Below, in pieces: positions 46,693 to 55,019 of a stretch of DNA of 64,000 nt (the first letter of the stretch is position 1; the number at the start of each line of letters is the position of its first letter). Source of the stretch: Sneathiella sp. HT1-7 (GTDB taxonomy: Bacteria > Pseudomonadota > Alphaproteobacteria > Sneathiellales > Sneathiellaceae); assembly GCF_020731145.1 (NCBI RefSeq), contig NZ_JAJFZN010000001.1, forward strand, positions 620,001-684,000, given 5' to 3'. The position numbers and the translations under genes were made by a program. The notes beneath the pieces were generated by a model. It was not told the DNA's origin. It made no database searches and worked only from the letters and a program-made list of their open reading frames with translations.

Positions 46693-48048
46693 TTAGTGTT
46701 TGCTTATTTCGATAACTGTCGCTTCGCTAGATTGTCGTTTATTCATTGCATCCGCAAGCCGCCCTGCCGTTCGATCAGCCGCCGCCTTAATCGGATCGTT
46801 TGCGATATGCGCATAGCGACTCGTGGTTTTAGTATCTGAATGCCCTAGCAGCTTTCCAAGCACCTGCAGCCCAACGCCACTTCCCGCGCCCGCACTCGCA
46901 AAAGTATGTCGTAGATCATGAAGACGCACATTATGCAATCCAGCGCGTTTGCGAATTCTATTCCAAGCTTTTGGCAGTCCAACATAATGCCCTTTCCCTC
47001 GCATCGCCGGAAAAACGAAAAATGATTGTTCATCTCGTGATAGCCCGGCAAGTAATTGCAATGCCGGAGCACCCAACATGACAACTTTCTGCCCGGTCTT
47101 GGAATCATCCAGACGCAAGCAACCGAATTCAAAATCGACTTCATGCCATTTCAATGAGAGGATTTCCATCTTGCGGCATCCTGTAAGGATTAACAGGCGT
47201 ATGGCAGCTATTGCCATTTCATTCTCACCTTCCTTTGCCAGTGTGGTTATCTTGCCATGAAGCGCAGCCCGCTCCGCTTCACCTTTTGTACTGCCTAAAA
47301 TGCGCACAAACTCGTTACGTTCTATTTCCGCAGCTTCGGCAATGCGCAAGGTTTCACCGAGTTTTGCCAGCTCCTGAGAATTGAGATAGCGCTCATTCTT
47401 CCGGTCAGGAAATCGCTTAACACCATGAGCCGGATTATCGCTACGAACTCCCTCGGCAATGGCAAAGGAAAGAATACCTCCCAAAAGTCCTGTTGTCCGT
47501 GATGCCGTCCCTTGCCCGCCAACGACGCGCGCCCGTCCACGCGGTCCGGTTTTCTCATCGACGGCTGTTTTGCCTTTTGCGATATCCGCCATAAAGCGTT
47601 TTATGTCATTTACGGTAAGGTCCTTGACCCGCCGCTTTCCCAACAAAGGCTTGATATGTCGTTCTATCCGCCCTGTGTCAGTTGCAATCGTCGACGCCTT
47701 TTTGGTTGCACAACCTTCTTCTAAGTAGCGGTCACAGAGCTCCGACACCGTCATCGCGGCTTTCTCTGTCATTTTGACCTGCTGCGGGTCTTGCCCATCC
47801 GCCACCTCTCCCAAGACGCGCTTAGCCTCTGCACGCGCTTTTTCTGGCGTCCAGGGCGAGCCGTGCTTTCCGATTGTAAGACGTCGTGTAGGCATGCCGC
47901 GTCCGCTCATCCGGTACTGAACAATATAAATACGATTTCCCGAATGGGTGACTTTAAGTCCGAAGCCCTTCAGTTCCGTATCCCATATAAACCAGTCCCG
48001 TTCCTGCGGACGTGCCGCGTCGACATTTCGCTTGATGATCTTTGCCTG
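46693..48048 (-). CDS. int: Tyrosine integrase of element A
   Basis: About 451 residues. An N-terminal arm-binding domain (DUF4102-like, LKGFGLKVTHSGNRIYIVQY), a core-binding SAM-like domain and a catalytic domain with all active residues: TGCRKMEIL (Arg), HDLRHTFASAG (His-x-x-Arg), LLGHSDTKTTSRYAH (His/Tyr). I took ATG 48048 (MQAKIIKRNVD), with GGGAG seven bases before it, rather than 48081. It reads away from the right att copy, the usual place for the integrase of a tRNA-targeting element. Confidence 0.93.
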   Translation of the reverse strand, partial: QAKIIKRNVDAARPQERDWFIWDTELKGFGLKVTHSGNRIYIVQYRMSGRGMPTRRLTIGKHGSPWTPEKARAEAKRVLGEVADGQDPQQVKMTEKAAMTVSELCDRYLEEGCATKKASTIATDTGRIERHIKPLLGKRRVKDLTVNDIKRFMADIAKGKTAVDEKTGPRGRARVVGGQGTASRTTGLLGGILSFAIAEGVRSDNPAHGVKRFPDRKNERYLNSQELAKLGETLRIAEAAEIERNEFVRILGSTKGEAERAALHGKITTLAKEGENEMAIAAIRLLILTGCRKMEILSLKWHEVDFEFGCLRLDDSKTGQKVVMLGAPALQLLAGLSRDEQSFFVFPAMRGKGHYVGLPKAWNRIRKRAGLHNVRLHDLRHTFASAGAGSGVGLQVLGKLLGHSDTKTTSRYAHIANDPIKAAADRTAGRLADAMNKRQSSEATVIEISKH

Positions 48049-48076
48049 CATGACCACACTCCCGAATTTCAGTTCC

Positions 48077-48104
48077 AGCAATCATATAGCAATCACCAGC
48101 AATC
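48077..48104. repeat. Arm-type repeats at the right end of element A
   Basis: Three copies of AGCAATC at 48077-48083, 48088-48094 and 48098-48104, spaced 11 and 10 bases, just upstream of the integrase. The same heptamer occurs twice near the left end (35061, 35072) with 11-base spacing. Spacing near one helical turn and presence at both ends fit integrase arm sites. Confidence 0.65.
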
Positions 48105-48199
48105 ACAATAAAGGAAACAAGCGGAAACGAACGGAAATTAATATATTGATCTATATGCCTTATTAAAATATCAAAATATATCAAGAAACATATACCACC

Positions 48200-48247
48200 G
48201 CCCTCCGAAGGCAGAGGTCACACGTTCGAATCGTGTCGGGTGCGCCA
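48200..48247. repeat. att copy between elements A and B
   Basis: 48 bases identical to 34966-35013 of tRNA-Arg, from the anticodon stem to CCA. It is the right end of element A and left end of element B. Confidence 0.95.
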
Positions 48248-48295
48248 ATCTTTACAATGACTTAGCGAGATTTCAAAGACCTGAAAAATGGTCTC

Positions 48296-48317
48296 TGTCC
48301 GCGTTATGTCCGCGCAA
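48296..48317. repeat. Arm-type repeats, left end of element B
   Basis: TGTCCGCGTTA (48296-48306) followed directly by TGTCCGCGCAA (48307-48317). The same 11-bp unit is found twice at the right end (55844-55865). Confidence 0.65.
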
Positions 48318-48407
48318 CCTCCAAAAAGCCTCTCTTTTTCGACGTAAAATTGCTACGGCAATCCTAGCCGTAACCGGCCATTTGCACGCCCTGATCGGGG
48401 GTGCCGT

Positions 48408-48644
48408 ATGAGCAGGTATTCCCCGATCAAAGCCGCCGTCTGGCTCGCCGCATCATGCGAGTTGCGGCAATTCCTGAACCAGCAAGGCCTCACCCGCGAA
48501 GCCGACGCCATTGAAAAGCTGACAGATCAGGTTTTCGCATTCTGCCTTGACCATTTCGATGAAGAGTTTGCCGAAGCTCTCGAGCTTGTAAATGACACGC
48601 TTGAGGGAAATTCAAACTCAGCGGGCGAGGAAATCGTCCACTGA
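48408..48644 (+). CDS. Small hypothetical protein upstream of rep
   Basis: 78 residues, acidic, helical, starting MSRYSPIKAAVWLAASCELR. Unknown family. Its stop touches the frame of the rep ORF. A possible role as a small replication or copy-control protein is only suggested by position. Confidence 0.5.
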   Translation: MSRYSPIKAAVWLAASCELRQFLNQQGLTREADAIEKLTDQVFAFCLDHFDEEFAEALELVNDTLEGNSNSAGEEIVH

Positions 48645-48703
48645 TGGCGCTCTCTCCTCCGCATACTGGGCCTGCGTTCCTCTCGCGCACTGACGTCCGG
48701 GTC

Positions 48704-48859
48704 AAGGGGCTGCACGGTCCTGAGCCCCGCTCAGGAGTGGTGCGGCAGCCCCTTGATGCGGCGGCGACACCCGATGCTCCCCCGCAGGGGTGCAGACACA
48801 ACGTGCCTGCACCCTTGCCCAGCGGCGAGCGTGGGGAGCGCGAGGGGGCACCCCCTCGC
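48704..48859. repeat. Cluster of GC-rich hairpins upstream of rep (candidate origin)
   Basis: Three inverted repeats in 160 bases: AAGGGGCTGC/GCAGCCCCTT (48704-48713 and 48745-48754) enclosing CCTGAGC/GCTCAGG (48719-48725 and 48729-48735); GGGTGCAG/CTGCACCC (48788-48795 and 48807-48814); GCGAGGGGG/CCCCCTCGC (48840-48848 and 48851-48859). Such a cluster by a rolling-circle-type rep gene suggests a replication or nicking origin. Confidence 0.55.
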
Positions 48860-50030
48860 AGCAATCTCACAGCCTCCCTCTGCCTTACGGCATCTCGCGA
48901 GCTATATGACGGAGAATCGGGCGAGATTAAGCTTTCCGGCACAGCTCTCCCAGAGACTACCGGGGTGCTGTCCTCAGCCGATCTATGGGAGAAAACCATT
49001 GGTAAAGCCGTGGACCGCGACAAGTTTATCGAAGCCAAAAGCAGAGAACGGATCCTAAAGAAACAATCCCATGACATTGCGGCTCGTTTGGAGGCGGAGG
49101 GCATCAACGCCTATCAGGAAGAAAACGGCACCACCATCATAGGCCTCTGCACCGGACAAGCGGAGAAAGCCAACAATTTCCGTAATTCCAACCTGATCCC
49201 CGTCATGCAGGCCAAGAACATCCACGATATGTTCAAGCATGTCCGCTATTACATGGACGGTGCGAATAAAAAGCACCTCCGTATGCTGGTCATAAGTAAC
49301 GGTTGGGTGCCCTTGTCAGAATACCGGGAAGCCCATAAAGCCTTCACCCGGAAAATATCAAAACTAAACAGCGATCCGCTGCTCAAAGAGCGCGGTCTTT
49401 CATTCGTCTATTACAACGTCGAAAACACCATAAAGCGGGTTGACGGGGCTCCACACCTTAATATGCATTCACACGTCCTGATGCGCTCTGGCAAGCGGCT
49501 GGGGCCAAATAAATGGATGGAAACCATGGACTAACTCAAATCGCGATTTGAAAAAGGCTACGCCCATGATGAACGTATCCAGAACCCCGCAGAATGTGTG
49601 AAATATGTTTTCAAACCATCGGAATTTGATCAGCTTGCGGGACCCGAACTCAAAGAACTATTCGAGCAAACGCACAGGCTCAAATTTTTCCACCCTCTTG
49701 GACCAATACGAGAGTTCCGAAAGCAGCTCCAGGAAGACGGCCTGAAGCTCGTCAAAGCGCCAGACGCGCGCGGTAGATGGCTCTGGAACATCATGCCTAA
49801 GGCTAAAAGCCAAAGCCGCTCAGGAACGCAATGACAGCGGCGATACGCGCGATATCGTGGTAGGCATTACCAATCCAATGCCGAAATTTACGGATCGATA
49901 CGAGCCTTGTCTGATAGTTCGTAACTTCTCCGGCAATTTCGAAGACTTGCTGAAGAAACGACAGTTGGAAGAAACGCAATTGCAGGCGCTTCGCCTTTGG
50001 CGGGCGAATGCTTCTATGAAGCACACAACA

Positions 50031-50056
50031 ACGACAAGTGTCCGGACACTTGTCGT
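50031..50056. repeat. 26-bp perfect palindrome
   Basis: ACGACAAGTGTCC at 50031-50043 followed directly by its reverse complement to 50056, inside the 3' part of the broken rep gene and 150 bases before an XRE gene. Could be an operator for the XRE protein or a replication/termination structure. Confidence 0.7.
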
Positions 50057-50205
50057 CGGAAAAAACAATTCCGGAAATAATTTGACGGACGGCACCCCCT
50101 ACCCGGATTACCTCGTCCCAGACTATCCCGGGGACCTCCCCGAGACACCCGGGGAACCTTCCCCATCCCAATATTTTCAAATACTTAACTGAAAGGATCA
50201 GAAAA

Positions 50206-50778
50206 ATGACTTCTGAAATCATAATCAATGCAATCAAAGAAAACGATACCCCTGCCGATCGGCTGAAGGCCGCAAGAAATACCAAGAACCTGACGCGGAA
50301 ACAATTGGCAGAGCTCACCGGCATCCCTGTCAAAACGATTGAGAAATACGAATACGGCGGAATGGAGCCCAATATTTCCCGACTTCACTCCCTATGTGAA
50401 ATATTGGGAATTACACCTGAGGCCGTTATTGGGATTGAAATGGAAACATCTGGCCCGCATGAAACGCCAGAGGAAATTTCAGCCAGTGGCATCCACACTT
50501 CGAAATTTATGGAAGACTGTCTTCTGCATCTTCGAGAACTCGATATGCTCAGACAAGGTCGCTTCCGTGCCTATCCCGTCAAAGCCCGTGCACATTTTGA
50601 AGCATTGCAAAATGCCCTCCGGCTTTTGGACGGCGAAGAGTTAGGAGAGATTGCAGAACTTCGAGGAATAGTTATCGATGAAGAGCAAATCGATGAAGTA
50701 GAGGAAGCGGCACGCCGAATTTTGGATACTGCGGTGTTTGGTATCGATATTTTCTCAATCGAACTTAAAGCACTTTAA
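50206..50778 (+). CDS. XRE-family regulator, possibly truncated by TAA
   Basis: 190 residues with an N-terminal HTH_3 (residues about 20-75; LTRKQLAELTGIPVKTIEKY), then a helical region of unknown fold. After the TAA (50776-50778) the same frame stays open for another 56 codons to 50949, encoding a plausible protein tail (RLFWQDWQDHNEIAKEI, ERVFAGEEYPDFE) with no start codon of its own. This suggests the original protein was about 247 residues and that TAA is a nonsense mutation; otherwise the tail is a relic of a separate gene. Confidence 0.7.
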   Translation: MTSEIIINAIKENDTPADRLKAARNTKNLTRKQLAELTGIPVKTIEKYEYGGMEPNISRLHSLCEILGITPEAVIGIEMETSGPHETPEEISASGIHTSKFMEDCLLHLRELDMLRQGRFRAYPVKARAHFEALQNALRLLDGEELGEIAELRGIVIDEEQIDEVEEAARRILDTAVFGIDIFSIELKAL

Positions 50779-51113
50779 AGAATAGCCGATGAGCATGATC
50801 TTAGTCCATCGGGCCGTCTATTCTGGCAAGACTGGCAAGATCACAACGAGATTGCGAAAGAAATCAGGGCAGCTTTTTATGAGAGGGTTTTCGCGGGTGA
50901 AGAGTATCCGGATTTTGAGGACAACGAGCAATTCCCATCATCGACATAAGAGCTAGTAAGATTCTTGGGGAATTTACTCTTCCTTCGATACGTTACGTAG
51001 AAAAGGAAGTATACACTTCGGATATGAATAACTGTTTGAGTTGTTCAACGAATTATATTTCTATAACCTACAAATAGCTAATTCAAATTATGCCAACGCG
51101 TATAGGGGGAATA

Positions 51114-52187
51114 ATGCTTTTTTCTGAAGATAAGGCAATTTTTGCTATTCAAGGCCTCATGCGTAAATTTGATAGCCATAAAACTAGTGACGAGGTGATA
51201 AAGCTTGAAAGAAATTTTATCTCGACAGTGCTCTTACAAATACTCGACGAACCAGCAGAGTGGGATGAGAACTGCGCCTTCAATCTAGGGGTGATTGGAG
51301 GTCGATTTTTCACGCTGATCGACGAATTTGACACGTCAAACCGACTTCATTTCGATAAACTTTTTGTTTGGGCATATCGTTTCTTACTAGAGTTTGAAAT
51401 GTCACCAATTGAAGAAAAAGCAACCCCAATTCCGATCACTAAAGTAAAGGATGAAGTTGAATCAAATTTTAATTTATTTGACCAAAATACCCGACACAGT
51501 TTGCGTTATGCATCGACCTTAATGCCCGCCGATATAATTAAGAAGATGCTCAAAAGTGAGGGCATTCAAAACTTCAAAACATTTTCTGAAAACATGGAAA
51601 CCGCTAAAAATCTAATTTCAGATTGGAAGAAAGAGCTTTCAAATCAAAAAAGTCAGGTTGATGCGCTTGCTGACATACTTAAGCATCAAAAATCTGAGTT
51701 TAACTTTGTAGGACTTAACCAAGGTTTTGAAGATTTAAAGAAGAGAATTTCAGTCCGCCAATGGTGGCAATTTTCCGGTTTAATATTCATGGCCGTGTTG
51801 ATTATTGCTCCACTCGTTGCAGAAATTGTGACCGTAATATATCGACTATATAATGATCTTAGTATTGACAATAATTATCTATATATTTTGCCGCCGTTGA
51901 TAGCGATTGAGGTTCTCTTCATTTATTTTTTTAGAATTATCTTGCATAGCCACAAAGGTTCGAAAACGCAAAAGATGCAGATAGAGCTTCGGCAAGCTCT
52001 ATGTCAGTTCATTGAAAGTTATGCGGAAAGCTCCAAGCATTTAATTGAGAAAAACTCTGGAGCTCTTGAAAAATTTGAAAGCCTTATTTTTAGCGGAATA
52101 ACAGCTGACCCAGAGAAACTCCCTACCACATACGACGGAATTGAACAGTTAGCCTACCTAGTTAGATCGATAAAAGGGTCTCAATGA
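51114..52187 (+). CDS. Unknown two-TM protein with coiled coil
   Basis: 357 residues, not recognised. A soluble N-terminal part (1-165), a helical, coiled-coil-like stretch (about 170-212), two membrane helices (about 220-243 and 255-277; WWQFSGLIFMAVLIIAPLVA, YLYILPPLIAIEVLFIYFF) and a C-terminal cytoplasmic tail. AGGGGGA before ATG 51114 marks the start. It lies 52 bases before the DUF4062 gene on the same strand and both are AT-rich, so they may be one functional unit; membrane protein plus TIR-like protein is a layout seen in phage-defence modules. Confidence 0.6.
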   Translation: MLFSEDKAIFAIQGLMRKFDSHKTSDEVIKLERNFISTVLLQILDEPAEWDENCAFNLGVIGGRFFTLIDEFDTSNRLHFDKLFVWAYRFLLEFEMSPIEEKATPIPITKVKDEVESNFNLFDQNTRHSLRYASTLMPADIIKKMLKSEGIQNFKTFSENMETAKNLISDWKKELSNQKSQVDALADILKHQKSEFNFVGLNQGFEDLKKRISVRQWWQFSGLIFMAVLIIAPLVAEIVTVIYRLYNDLSIDNNYLYILPPLIAIEVLFIYFFRIILHSHKGSKTQKMQIELRQALCQFIESYAESSKHLIEKNSGALEKFESLIFSGITADPEKLPTTYDGIEQLAYLVRSIKGSQ

Positions 52188-52239
52188 TTCAATTTGGAAC
52201 GCTATGTTGTTTTACTAGCAGTTGGAGAAATGTTCAACA

Positions 52240-53280
52240 ATGACGTTAGATAAGCGATATCAGGTTTTTATCTCCTCTACCTTCCGCGATTTAATTGACG
52301 AGCGCCAGGCCGTCTTGAAGGCTGTTCTAGAGCTTGATCACATGCCTGCCGGAATGGAACTATTTCCGGCCTCCGACGAAACCGCATGGGACTTAATAAA
52401 AGACGTAATCGATGCATCGGACTATTACCTCCTGATCATTGGGGGGCGGTATGGTTCCCTCGATAGTGAAGGGATAGGATACACTGAGAAAGAGTATGAT
52501 TACGCCGTAAAGTCAAAAAAAGCCGTAATTCCTTTCCTCATAAAAGATCCAGATAAATTACCAAGAGGGAACACTGAAACTGACGAGCAAGCATGGGAGA
52601 AGTTAGTTAATTTTAGAAAGAAGGTCGAAGATGCTCATACATGCGTATATTGGACCTCTGTCCATGACCTGAAATCTTCCGTTATTGTCGGGCTTACCTC
52701 GGTTGTTAAAAAGAGGCCCGCTGTCGGCTGGATACGCGCCGATAAAGTTCCCTCAGAAGCAACTATTTCCGAAATTCTCTCACTTCGAAATCGTGTAGCA
52801 GAGCTTGAAGTCGAATTGCAGGGTTCACGCTCTGGACCTCCCGCAGGGGCTGAATACCTTGCTCAAGGGGATGATAAAGCAAAGTTTGAAGCTACAGTTC
52901 GCCCCTATGATGATTTCCTTGGCGTCGAATATCGGGTGACAATCGAGCCAACATGGAACGAAGTCTTTTCCTTAGTATCTGGCAGCTTAATCAGTGAAGT
53001 ACGGGAAACCCGTTTGCGCCGTTCAATACAAGAAATTATTGGAGCTTTAGCCTATCAAGAAGCAGAAAAAACTGAGAAGTTAAAGGGGCAATCTTTCCGC
53101 CACGGCAAAATAAGCGAACATGACGTAGATACAATTATCATCCAATTGCGAGCATTAGGCTTGATTCAAGAGAGCGCCAAAAAAAGGAGCGTAACCGATA
53201 CAGCCACATATTGGATACTTACGCCTTACGGTGACAATTTGATGGTTAAAATGAGAGCCATCCGTAAATCCGACAAGTGA
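52240..53280 (+). CDS. DUF4062 (TIR-like) domain protein
   Basis: 346 residues. The N-terminal domain, residues about 6-90 (KRYQVFISSTFRDLIDER, MELFPASDE, SDYYLLIIGGRYGS, GIGYTEKEYDYA), is DUF4062, a relative of the TIR/STIR fold. A coiled coil follows near residue 180 (ILSLRNRVAELEVELQ), and the C-terminal 100 residues look like a winged helix (ALGLIQESAKKRSV, TDTATYWILTPYGDNL). DUF4062 proteins often sit in defence or signalling genes; no NTPase domain is fused here. ATG 52240 chosen; TTG 52222 is an alternative. Confidence 0.8.
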   Translation: MTLDKRYQVFISSTFRDLIDERQAVLKAVLELDHMPAGMELFPASDETAWDLIKDVIDASDYYLLIIGGRYGSLDSEGIGYTEKEYDYAVKSKKAVIPFLIKDPDKLPRGNTETDEQAWEKLVNFRKKVEDAHTCVYWTSVHDLKSSVIVGLTSVVKKRPAVGWIRADKVPSEATISEILSLRNRVAELEVELQGSRSGPPAGAEYLAQGDDKAKFEATVRPYDDFLGVEYRVTIEPTWNEVFSLVSGSLISEVRETRLRRSIQEIIGALAYQEAEKTEKLKGQSFRHGKISEHDVDTIIIQLRALGLIQESAKKRSVTDTATYWILTPYGDNLMVKMRAIRKSDK

Positions 53281-53336
53281 GCTAATCGAGCCATTCTTTG
53301 CGTAGCATTAGTTCGTAATGAGAGGACCAAGTTCCA

Positions 53337-53864
53337 TTGCTTGATAACCTATTTAAAATCACCTTCAATAAGCTTGATAGGCAATCTTTGTATGCCCTTG
53401 CCGACTATCTGGAAGTGCAGGCGTCCATACTTCGACGGCGTGCCGAAGACAAGGAAGCTGAAGCTAATGGGCGGAGAGATCGGATAAGAGAGATTAATAA
53501 AGCCGGACGGGATGCTTTAGAATATTTCTTTATGGGCGTTGATAAAGAACTGGCTATCCAAATGGCAGCGTCCGAAAATGACGTTCCGTCTATCAACGTT
53601 GCAGCAAATATGAAGCGTCAGCTACAAGCGGAACAGGCGGCAATTCGCAAAAAACAATCAGAAGAAGTAATCAGGCTTCGAGGGAAGAATGTTACGGTAA
53701 GAAAAATCGCTAAAGCCCTTGGTATATCACCATCTCGCGTTTCACAGATATACCGCGAAAAAGCCGACGCTGCTAAATCCCTCAAATCTAAAGGTAACAC
53801 GACAAAAGAAATCGCAGATACCTTAGACCTTTCCATTCCATGTGTTTCAGAAATTTTGCGCTAA
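53337..53864 (+). CDS. Double-HTH DNA-binding protein
   Basis: 175 residues. The C-terminal half contains two helix-turn-helix segments, VTVRKIAKALGISPSRVSQI and TTKEIADTLDLSIPCVSEIL, of the resolvase/RNA-polymerase sigma-4 sort; the N-terminal half is charged coiled coil. It starts at TTG 53337, with GAGAGGA about ten bases upstream. Follows the DUF4062 gene by 56 bases and may regulate or support it. Confidence 0.65.
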   Translation: MLDNLFKITFNKLDRQSLYALADYLEVQASILRRRAEDKEAEANGRRDRIREINKAGRDALEYFFMGVDKELAIQMAASENDVPSINVAANMKRQLQAEQAAIRKKQSEEVIRLRGKNVTVRKIAKALGISPSRVSQIYREKADAAKSLKSKGNTTKEIADTLDLSIPCVSEILR

Positions 53865-54016
53865 GAATAGCCTCACTGGGCATTAAGACTTTCAGATAAA
53901 TATACTCCCTAAAGCATTATCGACGATTTTTCCTACCATAAGGGGAAAAATGATTGGCATCAAAATATGCATTTTGGTATATATTTTTTTGTACTATTTT
54001 CACACTAAAGAGAATT

Positions 54017-54478
54017 ATGAACAGTCCAACAAGCCAGAGACCTGCCGCAAGCCCGTACGCGCCTTTGGGTCAAATCATAGAACAGAAGCGCAAAGATAAA
54101 GGCATGACACGTGCCGCCTTGGCAAAATTTGCCGGGATTAGCCCAAACTCAATGGTGAAATACGAAAAAGCCGGCGAAGCGGATGGAAAATATCCATCCA
54201 TGGTGAATATGGCAAAAATTGCTGAAATTTTGGAGTTTGATCCAAGAAAAATTTTCGAGTGTATCGCCAACACAGAAGCTATCCGAAGAAATCCCGACTT
54301 CAGTTTCATGTACACTTTCAAAGACCTAGAAAATGAATGGACCGGCGAACATAACGCTATGGAACTTCAAGGCATTGGCTATGAAATGGAAAAAGTCTTT
54401 GAGGCGCTAACAGAATTAAGAAAAGAAATTGCTCAATTGAAAGGCAATAAAAACGAAAAAGAGCCCGGCAAGGTTTGA
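54017..54478 (+). CDS. XRE-family regulator
   Basis: 153 residues. HTH_3 domain at residues about 14-75 (GMTRAALAKFAGISPNSMVK), followed by a coiled-coil tail (ALTELRKEIAQLKGNKNEK) probably for dimerisation. ATG 54017 is chosen because it gives the expected length before the HTH; the extra 21 residues of the longer frame are hydrophobic and lie over the likely promoter. It precedes the excision/integration genes, so may control them. Confidence 0.8.
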   Translation: MNSPTSQRPAASPYAPLGQIIEQKRKDKGMTRAALAKFAGISPNSMVKYEKAGEADGKYPSMVNMAKIAEILEFDPRKIFECIANTEAIRRNPDFSFMYTFKDLENEWTGEHNAMELQGIGYEMEKVFEALTELRKEIAQLKGNKNEKEPGKV

Positions 54479-54496
54479 CGGCCGCCGAGCTCTTTT
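54457..54496 (+). terminator. Terminator after the XRE gene in element B
   Basis: AAAAGAGC (54457-54464) pairs with GCTCTTTT (54489-54496), extended inward by CGGC/GCCG after one mismatch; the T-run is the 3' strand of the stem. It overlaps the XRE stop codon. Confidence 0.5.
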
Positions 54497-54638
54497 GATC
54501 ATAAAAACGATGAAACTTAACCGTAAGATGGAAGCTAAATTTTGAGATCGTTTTCTGATATTCATCCTAATCATCTCACGCAATCTCTTCAACAGGAGAT
54601 TTCAAATTCGCCTTACGAACTGAATAGGGTGAAGCGTG

Positions 54639-55019
54639 ATGACTGGTAATCTCCCCCGGCTACTCACCGCTGAAATGTTTGCCAAGGAATTAGGCATTCC
54701 CGCTCGATCCGTCCGGACGCTCAGAGAGCAAAATAAAATTTCCGCCATTATGGTTTCTGGAACGTGGATGTATCCACGTGAAACAATTGATGAATTCATT
54801 GAACAGAATGTGAGGAAGTCATGCCAAGGCCAAACAGAGGCGCATATCTCAAATACCTCAAAAAGCGAGGAAAATATTATATCTGCTGGTCCGAAAAGGG
54901 TCGGACGCGGGAACGAAGCACGGGGACAACGAATTATCAAGAAGCTGAAGAACAGCTCGCAGAATTCATTAAATCCAAGCAGCAACGTTTCGGACCTCTC
55001 CCTCCGGAGAAATATATGA
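54639..55019 (+). CDS. Excisionase-like HTH gene overlapping the integrase
   Basis: 126-codon frame. Residues about 7-55 (LLTAEMFAKELGIPARSVRT, SGTWMYPRETIDEFIEQ) are an excisionase-type HTH. The remaining 65 residues (from 54821) overlap the integrase gene in another frame and are Ser/Asn/Lys-rich with no domain look, which suggests that the original xis ended near 54820 and lost its stop, or that the overlap serves coupling. Confidence 0.65.
   Translation: MTGNLPRLLTAEMFAKELGIPARSVRTLREQNKISAIMVSGTWMYPRETIDEFIEQNVRKSCQGQTEAHISNTSKSEENIISAGPKRVGRGNEARGQRIIKKLKNSSQNSLNPSSNVSDLSLRRNI

Larger units (their letters stand above)
48644..50192 (+). pseudogene. Rep-like replication gene, broken by a stop and a frameshift
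   Basis: One long gene can be followed in pieces. Frame from about 48900 to 49531 holds HLNMHSHVLMR, resembling an HUH motif, then TAA at 49532-49534, after which the same frame continues (LKSRFEKGYAHDERIQ, NPAECVKYVFKP) to TGA at 49832. The C-terminal part (VVGITNPMPKFTDRYEPCL and PSPSQYFQILN end) is in another frame, reaching 50192, so a frameshift near 49790-49860 is likely. The true start is unclear: the first 80 codons overlap a hairpin cluster and look non-coding. Homologues of this Rep type usually run through all three parts. Confidence 0.65.

Noticed and set aside
48181-48250. Second tRNA-Arg gene
   Set aside because: Only the anticodon-stem-to-CCA part is present; acceptor 5' strand and D arm are missing, so it is an att copy.
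48650-49107. Minus-strand open frame of about 200 codons over the hairpin cluster
   Set aside because: Low-complexity Ser/Arg-rich translation of GC-rich inverted repeats; not protein-like.
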